Shown here piece after piece: positions 17,856 to 25,363 of a stretch of 64,000 nt of DNA (its first letter is position 1; each line of letters opens with the position of its first letter). The DNA comes from JACJXW01 sp964418125. GTDB taxonomy: Bacteria; Bacteroidota; Bacteroidia; Chitinophagales; Saprospiraceae. Position numbers and translations under genes: made by a program. The notes under the pieces are model-generated. The model saw only the letters and a program-made list of their open reading frames with translations. It ran no database searches and had not been told where the DNA came from. The stretch covers positions 23,138 to 87,137 of the forward strand of contig CAYQKY010000015.1 in assembly GCA_964418125.1 (NCBI GenBank), given 5' to 3'.

Positions 17856-18647
17856 TCAAAATATTAAGCCTATCCGGATGACGATGCGGTTGAACTCCAG
17901 CCGCTTTTCTTCGATCTCGTTCTGGAATGGCGTCCGCCTTTCAAAGTAGGCTTCCTGGTACTGGTACCCAAGGTCCACCAGAACGTTGGTGCCCTCATCG
18001 GCGCTCAGCCTCAGGCCCAGCGCCGCCCGGAAGAATATACCGCCCTCCGCTTTGTTGATCAGCTCATCGCTGTTCCTGAAGGCGAACCCGTAGCCTATAT
18101 TTCCGGAATAATAAGGAGCAACCCTCTTTCGGGATAAATACCCCCTGGCCTCTGCGAATACCGGATAAAGTGTTTCACCGTCGTCGAAGGAGTAGGTGTC
18201 TACTCCAAAACCGGCTCCCAGCCCGAAAAGGCGGTGAAACTGATAGCCGGTGACGTTGTGAATGCCCAGCCCCAGCTGAAAAATACCGTCGGCCGAACCA
18301 CTCAGCGTAGAAAAGTAGGTGGCGTTGTACATTCCGTTTTCCTTAAAGGCGTATGCCTTTTTTTTCTCCGGTTCAATCCTTGGAATGTCTTCCTTTTCTA
18401 CTTCCGCCTCTTCCGGTTCCCATCCCTGTTCGATCCGGCGGATCTCCTCTTCCCGGAATTCGATCTCTCCTCCGGGCCGCAGCTGAAGCCGCAGAGTGCT
18501 TCCCTGCTGATATTCCAGTATTCTGCCTTCAAATTTGCTGCCGTTCTTCAGGTATATCACATCTACCTCCGCCTGTGCCGTCAGGCACATCGGGAACAGG
18601 AGCAGGAGGATCAGAAGGGCCCTTCCGGCCGTATTCATGGTATTCAT
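17856..18647 (-). CDS. Outer membrane beta-barrel-like protein with N-terminal SH3-like segment
   Basis: The 263-residue protein has a signal peptide (ALLILLLLFPMCLTAQA), a short beta domain VIYLKNGSKFEGRILEYQQG of the Sm/SH3-like type (about 28-75), a Glu/Lys-rich linker, and a C-terminal barrel-like part from about 105 to the end (LGLGAGFGVDTYSF, VLVDLGYQYQ, FNRIVIRIGLIF). It leads the sigma/anti-sigma unit. An ATG three codons downstream (18638) is an equally possible start. Function unknown. Confidence 0.78.
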   Translation of the reverse strand: MNTMNTAGRALLILLLLFPMCLTAQAEVDVIYLKNGSKFEGRILEYQQGSTLRLQLRPGGEIEFREEEIRRIEQGWEPEEAEVEKEDIPRIEPEKKKAYAFKENGMYNATYFSTLSGSADGIFQLGLGIHNVTGYQFHRLFGLGAGFGVDTYSFDDGETLYPVFAEARGYLSRKRVAPYYSGNIGYGFAFRNSDELINKAEGGIFFRAALGLRLSADEGTNVLVDLGYQYQEAYFERRTPFQNEIEEKRLEFNRIVIRIGLIF

Positions 18648-18823
18648 GGTCTGGCTGCAGTTTAGAAGGCAATATAGCTAAAATCATGCGTCCTGTGCAG
18701 TTCCCGCCAGGGCTAAATCTGCAGCTTGCCCTACGAATTCCAGGTTTTACCTTCATTATCTAAGACGGTGCGCGCCCGGCCCGGGGTTGGGCGAAATCTG
18801 GAAAAATTTACCTTCTGAAAAGC

Positions 18824-18831
18824 TATCTTTG
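18824..18831 (+). promoter_or_regulatory. Possible -7 box of the esterase gene
   Basis: TATCTTTG matches TAnnTTTG, 17 bases before the chosen ATG. No TTG is present at the expected distance upstream. Confidence 0.4.
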
Positions 18832-18848
18832 TGCTAAATCGCCAATTT

Positions 18849-20261
18849 ATGAAGATGAAATACTGGTTCAGCCTTGTTTTACCCCTCCTTTTTGTCGGCG
18901 CCGCCGCGGGGCAGTTGACCATACGGGTGACGGACATCCCCAATGATACGCCTCCGGAAGACGATATTTACATCGCCGGTAATTTCAACGGATGGGACGC
19001 CGGAAACAGCGCTTATATCCTGGAAAACCTGGGAAACGAAATCTTTGAGATCACGCTTTCTTTACCTCCTTCCAACCTGCAGTTCAAATTTACCCGCGGC
19101 AGTTGGGAAACGGTGGAAGGCAATGCCAACGGCGGCTTTTTGCCCAACCGTACCTATAGCTACGCAGGTGGCGCCGATACCCTGGAACTGCAGATCCTCA
19201 GCTGGGAAGAGATAAACACCGGTTCAACAGCGGCGCCCAATGTTTCCATCCTCTCTCAGGATTTTTTCATGCCCCAGCTCGACCGAAGCCGGCGTATCTG
19301 GCTGTACCTGCCGCCTGATTACGAAAGCTCGGGAAAGCGGTATCCGGTGCTTTATATGCAGGACGGGCAAAACGTCTTTGATGAGGCCACTGCTTTCGCC
19401 GGAGAATGGGAGGTGGATGAATCGCTGAATCAGTTGTTTGATGAAGGCGATGAAGGTATTATCGTTGTAGCCATTGACAATGGCGGTGCGCGGAGGATCG
19501 ACGAGTATGTTCCCTGGGTGCACCCCTCTTACGGCGGCGGGGAGGGGGACGCCTATGTCAATTTCATCGTCGAAACTCTGAAGCCTTATATTGATGAGAA
19601 CTACCGTACCAGGCCGGAGCGGGAATTCACCGGCATTATGGGGTCCTCATTGGGGGGCCTGATCTCCTTTTATGCTGCGACCGAGCATCAGGATGTTTTT
19701 GGAAAGGTGGGGGCTTTTTCCACTTCCTTCTGGTTTGCCGATGAGGTATACACGCATGTTGCCAATACCGGCAAGGAAGCGGGAATGCGGATCTATATGA
19801 TCGCGGGAGAACTGGAAGGTTCAGGAGGAGGGCAGGTTACAGATATGAATGCGATGTACAGTACTTTGCTCAGCGCCGGTTTTTCGGAAGAAGAAGTACT
19901 GGCCATAGCCCACTCTGACGGCGAACACAGCGAGTGGTACTGGGCCAGGGAGTTTCCGGACGCCTATGAATGGCTTTTCCGTTCCGGTACTACCGGGGTG
20001 AAAGAAGCATCAGGCCGGGGGAAGCCCCTGTTAAGGGCATTTCCCAATCCGTCTGACACTAATTTTTATCTTATCACCACGGCTTCGCTTATAGCCGCAG
20101 AATATGAAGCCCTGAGCATTGATGGCAGGGTTGTTCAAGAGAGAAAGCCTTTGGAAGGCGATTTGATACGGCTCCGGGAAAACCTGGGAGCCGGGCTCTA
20201 TTTTCTGAGAATCTACAGCGACGGAAAATTGGCGGGAGTGTTGAAGCTGGTGCGGCGATAA
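18849..20261 (+). CDS. Secreted esterase with N-terminal glycan-binding-like domain and T9SS signal
   Basis: The 470-residue protein has a signal peptide (1-19), an early-set/starch-binding-like domain (about 22-115, DDIYIAGNFNGWDAGN), an esterase D/enterochelin-esterase type alpha/beta hydrolase (about 128-380: RRIWLYLPPDY, VLYMQDGQNVFDE, nucleophile GSSLGG, histidine in HSDGEHSEWYW), and a type A sorting domain (LRAFPNPSDTNFYL to VLKLVRR). It is expected on the cell surface, acting on ester-linked glycan or siderophore substrates. I preferred ATG 18849 to the GTG at 18831, which lies in the -7 box. Confidence 0.9.
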   Translation: MKMKYWFSLVLPLLFVGAAAGQLTIRVTDIPNDTPPEDDIYIAGNFNGWDAGNSAYILENLGNEIFEITLSLPPSNLQFKFTRGSWETVEGNANGGFLPNRTYSYAGGADTLELQILSWEEINTGSTAAPNVSILSQDFFMPQLDRSRRIWLYLPPDYESSGKRYPVLYMQDGQNVFDEATAFAGEWEVDESLNQLFDEGDEGIIVVAIDNGGARRIDEYVPWVHPSYGGGEGDAYVNFIVETLKPYIDENYRTRPEREFTGIMGSSLGGLISFYAATEHQDVFGKVGAFSTSFWFADEVYTHVANTGKEAGMRIYMIAGELEGSGGGQVTDMNAMYSTLLSAGFSEEEVLAIAHSDGEHSEWYWAREFPDAYEWLFRSGTTGVKEASGRGKPLLRAFPNPSDTNFYLITTASLIAAEYEALSIDGRVVQERKPLEGDLIRLRENLGAGLYFLRIYSDGKLAGVLKLVRR

Positions 20262-20272
20262 GGCCGCACCCC

Positions 20273-20446
20273 TTACTTGTCTTCTTCAAGCTCGTAACCC
20301 CCCACCACTTCGTACAGCCCGTTCTCTACGCGCTTTTCGAATTCCTTGCGCGGGACGGGCATCTTGCGGTTGAGGGTCATAAACCGGACGGTTATCGTCT
20401 TGGAGGTCTCTTTGAGTACTTTAACTCTTATGCTTCTGTTTACCAT
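20273..20446 (-). CDS. Conserved-looking 57-residue basic protein
   Basis: An ATG at 20446 opens 57 codons: basic N-terminal half (NRSIRVKVLKETSKTITV, RFMTLNRKMPVPRKEFEKR) and acidic tail (GYELEEDK). The mix of strand and charged helix resembles a small nucleic-acid-binding protein, but I know no family. Codon use is like its neighbours. It is convergent with the esterase gene (11-base gap) and lies after a run of minus-strand small genes headed by the cold-shock gene. Confidence 0.6.
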   Translation of the reverse strand: MVNRSIRVKVLKETSKTITVRFMTLNRKMPVPRKEFEKRVENGLYEVVGGYELEEDK

Positions 20447-20495
20447 AACAAATTTTAATTTAAGTCAATCTATAATTTCGGGTAATGGCCCTGGG

Positions 20496-20524
20496 AAGCC
20501 TCCCGGCTGACAACCGGGAGGCTT
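20496..20524. terminator. Strong hairpin after a minus-strand gene
   Basis: Perfect 11-bp stem AAGCCTCCCGG (20496-20506) and CCGGGAGGCTT (20514-20524), loop CTGACAA, 6 bases after the stop codon at 20531 on the minus strand. There is no clear T-run on the minus strand, so termination may be partial and the 57-residue gene beyond may still be transcribed. Confidence 0.5.
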
Positions 20525-20530
20525 ATTATT

Positions 20531-20896
20531 TTACAGGCTAATCAGTACGGCGTTGATATCGTGCTTTTTGACCAGCCGGTTGGCGAAAGCACGATGGCCA
20601 TGGGGCGTAAAGAGGTAGAATTTCCCCTCTTTCAGTGCAGCCATGCGGTCCAGTAATTTCCACTTTGTTACCAATTGCCGTTTGTTGTCGGACTTAATGG
20701 CAATTTCAAAGTAGCACTTATTACCGCGCATCACGGCTGTGATGTCAGGTGTAAGAGCCGAATCATCATCGTCGCCCTGCTGTACGAAAGAAGAGGGCTT
20801 TTCAAAATCATCAATATTGGCTTTCACCTTGGAATAGCCTTTACGCTTTACCCACTCTATTGCCTTTTCATACAATTTTGAATCTTTTTCAGACAT
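20531..20896 (-). CDS. Small protein with possible PD-(D/E)XK nuclease-like core
   Basis: The 121-residue protein (ATG 20896) has a charged N-terminal helix and a core containing TPDITAVMRG then YFEIAIKSD, an arrangement like the D...ExxxK signature of restriction-endonuclease-like folds, followed by YLFTPHGHRAFANRL. I do not recognise a named family. The nuclease reading is inference: the fold is often invisible by eye. An upstream GTG could extend it by 27 residues, but that part does not look like protein. Confidence 0.6.
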   Translation of the reverse strand: MSEKDSKLYEKAIEWVKRKGYSKVKANIDDFEKPSSFVQQGDDDDSALTPDITAVMRGNKCYFEIAIKSDNKRQLVTKWKLLDRMAALKEGKFYLFTPHGHRAFANRLVKKHDINAVLISL

Positions 20897-20983
20897 TTGA
20901 ATATATTTAAAGAGTGAATGATATAAATGGTTAGCTCCCATGCCGGCTTCCAAATGCGAGCCGGGCTTCGGCACCACCCTTAT

Positions 20984-21193
20984 TTATGTGCTTACCGGTA
21001 TAGAGCTTTCCTTAAATTCTTTGCCGTCCCATTTTCCAAGCCATTCAATTTCTTTCCCGGCTTTCTTATACTTTTTGAAAGCGTTGATGGCAGCTTCTTT
21101 CGTCTTGCGGAAAATGGTGATGTTGTTGGGAACCGACTTGATCGTAAAGTAGTACTTGCCTTTTCCCATGGTATACTTCTTACGCATTCTCAT
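20984..21193 (-). CDS. Small basic protein, 69 residues
   Basis: The frame starts at ATG 21193 (MRMRKKYTMGKGKYYFTIKS) and carries a YYFTIKS...FRKTKEAAINAFKKYKKAG pattern, similar to small strand-helix domains of the YegP type that appear beside stress genes. It follows the cold-shock gene by 43 bases and precedes the nuclease-like gene by 87. Function not known; an RNA- or DNA-associated role is possible from charge alone. Confidence 0.65.
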   Translation of the reverse strand: MRMRKKYTMGKGKYYFTIKSVPNNITIFRKTKEAAINAFKKYKKAGKEIEWLGKWDGKEFKESSIPVST

Positions 21194-21236
21194 AAGTAGA
21201 AAAAAATTTGATTAGTAATGATCGATACAGTAAAAC

Positions 21237-21479
21237 TCAGGCGTCTACAATCCTCACATTCCTGGCTTCCAGGCCCTTTGAACTCGCCTTGACCTCGAAA
21301 GCGACGTGGTCTCCCTTGGAGATCTGGTCTTCGAGGTTGGTAACGTGCACGAAGACATCATTTTCCAGGTTTTCGGGTTCGATAAACCCGTAACCTCTTT
21401 TTCGATTAAAGAATTTTACTTTTCCTTTTCTTTCCCTGGGATCCTTGCTTGTAAAAAAGCTTAAGATTTTTCTGAACAT
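21237..21479 (-). CDS. Cold-shock domain protein
   Basis: The 80-residue protein carries the cold-shock fold with RNP1 (KRGYGFIEP) and RNP2 (DVFVHVTNL) nucleic-acid-binding motifs, preceded by a 17-residue N-terminal extension (FRKILSFFTSKDPRERK). Such proteins bind single-stranded RNA or DNA and act as RNA chaperones. It heads a run of small minus-strand genes. The long upstream region without genes could hold a regulatory leader. Confidence 0.95.
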   Translation of the reverse strand: MFRKILSFFTSKDPRERKGKVKFFNRKRGYGFIEPENLENDVFVHVTNLEDQISKGDHVAFEVKASSKGLEARNVRIVDA

Positions 21480-22044
21480 GATTTCCGTAAGTTTTATAAT
21501 TCTGGTTTCATCGTTCGGAGATTCGTTGCTTCCCGGAGTCCCAACTCGCTGTTCAGTAACGTGGCGTGGGAGGGGCTGTCTCCGCTAAGGCAGCATGGAG
21601 CTGTCCCCGGAAGAAACTCTCTAACTCGTTCCTGCATTAAAAGGGTTGGAGGCCCGGGGCCCACAAATAAGTAAGGCTTGAAAAAAAGAGGTTGTTTTCG
21701 TTGGCCTGAATAGATCCTTCATTACAAAAATTACTAATTTTACCTGGGCGCCGGCCAATATCCGGTTAAAAAAAACATGGTTCTCTTCTTTCCCGGACGA
21801 TCGGCAGAAAACAAAAAAACTTTACTTGCTTCTTTTGAAGATTCGTCCTAAAGGGCTGATAAATAGTGGTTTAATTGGTATAAGGTGGTTGGCCGGTAAA
21901 AAAAATGCGTAGGTTTTTCATACGCAGACCTATTTTATAAACGCCTGTGTTGAACATATAGTTCACAAAACGCTTAATTTTTGCACTTTTGTCCAAACTA
22001 TTGGCAGGAAAAGCTTGTTATGTAGAGTTTCAAACTACTGAGCA
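21480..22044. other. 565-base intergenic region upstream of the cold-shock gene
   Basis: No coding frame I would support. It contains a GC palindrome (GGCCCGGGGCC around 21651), AT-rich promoter-like stretches (TAATTTTTG on minus near 21725-21733 and on plus at 21975-21983, one base longer than the -7 consensus), and a small hairpin at 21906-21926. It separates divergent genes and may include a cold-shock leader. Confidence 0.5.
21899..21926 (-). terminator. Weak hairpin with T-run on minus strand
   Basis: Arms TGCGTA (21906-21911) and TACGCA (21921-21926) with a 9-base loop are followed on the minus strand by seven T residues. No minus-strand gene ends close by (fhs ends at 22360), so its role is unclear. 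Confidence 0.3.
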
Positions 22045-22293
22045 ATGACCTATCTCTTCGCCGGGCTTGCCGCCCTTCTTGCTTTTGTGGCCCTGCGTAT
22101 CGGAAAACAGATCTGGTACACTTATCAGTGCCCGGGGGATCCCGCCCTCTATGATTTCTGGTACGGCCGAATGGATAAGAAAAGCCAGGCACACCGCAAT
22201 GTGGTCACGCACCTTGGCCATTGTGAGCGATGCCGGGAAACTTTGTACCGAATACAGAAGGGCCAGCCGCTGGAGGATCATTTGGTGGATTAG
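22045..22293 (+). CDS. Small membrane protein with H-x3-C-x2-C motif
   Basis: The 82-residue protein has one N-terminal transmembrane helix (about 3-19) and a cytoplasmic-type domain with HLGHCERCRETL (about 61-72), the H/C pattern of zinc-binding anti-sigma factors. The ZAS family usually places this domain before the membrane helix; here the order is reversed, so it may bind a metal without being an anti-sigma factor. It stands alone, convergent with fhs. Confidence 0.65.
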   Translation: MTYLFAGLAALLAFVALRIGKQIWYTYQCPGDPALYDFWYGRMDKKSQAHRNVVTHLGHCERCRETLYRIQKGQPLEDHLVD

Positions 22294-22309
22294 TGGATTA
22301 GGTTTATTA

Positions 22310-22361
22310 AGTTGATTGGGTTGATCTGGTTTCCCAGTCAACCCAATCAACCCAATCAACT
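22310..22361. repeat. Inverted repeat of GATTGGGTT-type units at convergent gene ends
   Basis: GTTGATTGGGTTGA (22311-22324) pairs with TCAACCCAATCAAC (22338-22351), with CTGG/CCAG as an inner stem. The right arm runs into the fhs stop codon. It is placed to act as a two-way terminator, and the same unit recurs after sbcC at 45.37 kb. Confidence 0.7.
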
Positions 22362-24027
22362 AAAACAACCCCGAAATATTCCCATTGTCATCGATATCGA
22401 TATTCTCGGCTGCCGGCTGAGAGGGAAGGCCGGGCATACGCATGATATCCCCGGTGATGGGAATGAGAAAACCTGCACCGGAAGCGATCTCGATTTCCCG
22501 GACGGTGACCACAAAATCTTTCGGGCGCCCCAGTAGCTTGGGGTTATCGGAAAGGGATTTCTGCGTTTTGGCAATGCAAACCGGCAATTTCTCGAGTTCC
22601 AGTTGCTGGATCTTCCTCAGGTCGGCGCGGGCCCTGGAGGTATAGTCAATGGCCTTGGCGCCGTAAATTCTGGTGGCGACGGTTTTAATCTTTTCCTCAA
22701 CGCTCCAGCCCCAGTCATAGAGCGGTTTGAAGGAGGGCTGGCTGTTTTCGGCTACGTCGGCCACTACTCTGGCCAGTTCTTCCGCGCCGGCTCCGCCCTT
22801 CGCCCATACATCGGATAGTACCACCGGTACGCCCAGTTCTTTGCACCGAAGTTCAATGGCCTGTAATTCGTCTTTGGAGTCGGATTCGAACCGGTTCATC
22901 GCCACAATGGCCGGTAAGCCGAACAGACGGATGTTTTCCAGGTGCTTCTCCAGGTTCTCCATACCCCGCAGAACGGCTTTGCGGTCGGGTGTTTTCAGGC
23001 CTGAAAGGGACGCCCCGCCGTGATATTTCAGGGCGCGTACCGTGGCTACCAGGACAACAGCCCGAGGCGACAGGCCCGCGCTCTGGCATTTGATATCGAA
23101 GAACTTTTCAGCTCCCAGGTCGAACCCAAAGCCCGCCTCAGTGATGGCGTATTCGGACAGGCTCAGCCCCATGCGGGTGGCCAAAACGGAATTGGTACCC
23201 TGGGCAATATTAGCGAACGGCCCACCGTGAAGAATAGCGGGATTCCCTTCCAGGGTCTGCACCAGGTTGGGCTGAATGGCGTCTTTGAGCAGGGCGGCCA
23301 TTGCGCCATGGGCCTTCAGGTCTCTGGCGAAGACTGGCCGTTTATCGAAGGTGAAGCCGACAAAAATGTTGCCGAGCCGCCGTTTGAGGTCGCTCAGCCC
23401 TTCGCACAGGCACAGGATAGCCATGATCTCCGAAGCGGCCGTTATGTCAAAACCCGTTTCCCGGGGGACGCCGGAGGAAGTCCCTCCCAGGCCGATCACT
23501 ATTTTCCGGAGCGCCCGGTCATTCATATCCATTACCCGTTTCCAGGCCACGGTACGCGGGTCGATGCCCAGGCCGTATGTTTTATTCTGAAGATTGTTGT
23601 CTATCAGGGCGGCCAGCAGGTTGTGCGCTTTCTCTATGGCGGCAAAGTCGCCGGTGAAGTGCAGGTTGATGTCCTCCATGGGAAGTACCTGTGCATACCC
23701 TCCGCCGGTAGCGCCTCCCTTGATGCCGAAAACAGGGCCGAGAGACGGCTCCCGCAATACGGCGGTAGCCTGCTTTCCGATGCGGTTCAGCCCCTGTACC
23801 AATCCGATGGAGATTGTCGTTTTACCTTCTCCCGCCGGAGTAGGGGAAATGGCGGATACAAGAATGAGCTTGTTCTGTTTTATGGCTTCCGGGTTGATCA
23901 GGGAGAGGGGGAGCTTTGCTTTGTATTTGCCATAGAGCTGGAGTTGGCTTTCCTCAATTTTAAGCTGGGATGCGATTTCCCGAATGTCGCGCATTTGTAC
24001 AGAGCGCGCAATTGCAATGTCATTCAT
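22360..24027 (-). CDS. fhs: Formate-tetrahydrofolate ligase
   Basis: The 555-residue protein carries the ATP-binding motif SPTPAGEGKTTISIGL (about 60-75) and the family blocks REPSLGPVFGIKGGATGGGYAQVLPMEDINLHF, PFANIAQGTNS and TEAGFGFDLGAEKF. It makes 10-formyl-THF from formate, THF and ATP. Length is normal for the bacterial enzyme. PabB and PabC, for folate synthesis, are encoded about 4 kb away but not in the same unit. Confidence 0.97.
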   Translation of the reverse strand: MNDIAIARSVQMRDIREIASQLKIEESQLQLYGKYKAKLPLSLINPEAIKQNKLILVSAISPTPAGEGKTTISIGLVQGLNRIGKQATAVLREPSLGPVFGIKGGATGGGYAQVLPMEDINLHFTGDFAAIEKAHNLLAALIDNNLQNKTYGLGIDPRTVAWKRVMDMNDRALRKIVIGLGGTSSGVPRETGFDITAASEIMAILCLCEGLSDLKRRLGNIFVGFTFDKRPVFARDLKAHGAMAALLKDAIQPNLVQTLEGNPAILHGGPFANIAQGTNSVLATRMGLSLSEYAITEAGFGFDLGAEKFFDIKCQSAGLSPRAVVLVATVRALKYHGGASLSGLKTPDRKAVLRGMENLEKHLENIRLFGLPAIVAMNRFESDSKDELQAIELRCKELGVPVVLSDVWAKGGAGAEELARVVADVAENSQPSFKPLYDWGWSVEEKIKTVATRIYGAKAIDYTSRARADLRKIQQLELEKLPVCIAKTQKSLSDNPKLLGRPKDFVVTVREIEIASGAGFLIPITGDIMRMPGLPSQPAAENIDIDDNGNISGLF

Positions 24028-24158
24028 ATTAATTTGGCCTTATTTAGTTTCTCGTTTATTAGCCGGGCGTTATTGAGCGATAAAAATGAGCTGTTCAGCT
24101 ATAAATCATTATCATTGGCCGGATAATCAAAAATTGTGTGCAGATCCGGGCAACATTT

Positions 24159-24249
24159 TACTGTAAATCCAGTTAAATTTACAGCAGAGTTTTTTCATAC
24201 TAGTCCAAAGTTTGAGCTGCACCGGAATGGTGCAGCTTTTTTTTTGGAC
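24159..24249 (+). terminator. Orphan double hairpin with T-runs on plus strand
   Basis: CTGTAAAT (24161-24168)/ATTTACAG (24177-24184) is followed by TTTTTT; then AGCTGCACC (24215-24223)/GGTGCAGCT (24229-24237), loop GGAAT, runs into nine T residues, with outer arms GTCCAAA (24203-24209)/TTTGGAC (24243-24249). No plus-strand gene ends here, so it may end a small RNA. The 428-base gap 24028-24455 holds nothing else I can name. Confidence 0.6.
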
Positions 24250-24455
24250 GGGCTACCCGTCTTCACTTCGTTCTTCCGGGCAAGCCTTTAAGTGGCCAGT
24301 AAATAGAAATAATAAGTAGAACGTAACGGAAGTCCTCTTCATTCTCATTTTCCTACGGGCCTATCGGGTAGTCAGCACCTTTTCCTGCGAATTTCCTAAA
24401 AAATATTATAAAACCCGCTGATTTATGTTACTATGCATGCAAAAGGCCCCATGCT

Positions 24456-25334
24456 CTATTCATTTCCGGGAGATAATTCATGTTTTGGTTTGACCTGCTT
24501 CTGCACGATCGTACGGTACGGGAAGGGGATTTCAATGCCTTCCCGGTCGAACCGTTTTTTTATGCTTTCCATCAGATCGCACCCCAGTTCAAAGGCATCG
24601 GCATTATTGCGGGCCCAGACGTAGGCTCTCAGCCTTACGTAATATTCTCCCAGAGCAATGACCCGGACCGGGATCTCCGGCCGGCCCGCCTCGATCTGTT
24701 CGGGGGTCCGCCCGTCGATCTTAAGGGGGTGCCGGAGCGCTTCTTCCAGGATTATTGCCCGGGCAAGGTCAATATCGGAATCGTAGCTGATGTCAATTTC
24801 CAGGAATTTGCATATGGTGTCATCGCCAAAATCAGCGTTGATGATAACCTCCTCACTGATCACGGAATTGGGGATGAGGATGCGCCGGTTCTCGAAATCC
24901 CGGATGACGACATGGCGCAGGGTAATGTCTTCCACTATCCCCTGCAGGCCGTTCTGGAAGCGCAGGCGGTCGTTGACACTGAAAGGCTTGAAAATGACGA
25001 TAAAAATGCCGCTGATGATATTGCTCAGGGCGTGCTGAGAGGCAAAGCCCACCGCTACTGCCAGTATACCGGCGCCGGCGAGCAGGGAGCTGGCCACTGT
25101 CCGTAAAGACGGCAGGGAATACACCGCCCAGCTGAAGCCCACTACATAGATAACAGCGGTAATGGCGTGGCGCAAAAAGACGTAATTGGTCGGGTCGTTC
25201 CGGATCAGCAGGCTGTTCCGGTGGATGAAGCGGCGGAACAGGCGGTTGAAAATAAAGGCAACCAGAATAGTGCCGGCTACAATGCCTAGGCTGATGGCCA
25301 GGGCTTCGAAGTTGATGGAAAATTTTTCGAGCAT
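24456..25334 (-). CDS. Small-conductance mechanosensitive channel (MscS family)
   Basis: The 292-residue protein has three hydrophobic segments in its first 120 residues and the MscS pore-helix and beta domain: AVAVGFASQHALSNIISGIF, then FKPFSVNDRL, GIVEDITLRHVVIRDFENRR and IPNSVISEEVIIN. The channel opens under membrane tension to release solutes. It follows the ATP-grasp-like gene by 29 bases. Confidence 0.93.
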   Translation of the reverse strand: MLEKFSINFEALAISLGIVAGTILVAFIFNRLFRRFIHRNSLLIRNDPTNYVFLRHAITAVIYVVGFSWAVYSLPSLRTVASSLLAGAGILAVAVGFASQHALSNIISGIFIVIFKPFSVNDRLRFQNGLQGIVEDITLRHVVIRDFENRRILIPNSVISEEVIINADFGDDTICKFLEIDISYDSDIDLARAIILEEALRHPLKIDGRTPEQIEAGRPEIPVRVIALGEYYVRLRAYVWARNNADAFELGCDLMESIKKRFDREGIEIPFPYRTIVQKQVKPKHELSPGNE

Positions 25335-25363
25335 AAATAGCCATTTTTTAAGGAGAGATCCTG

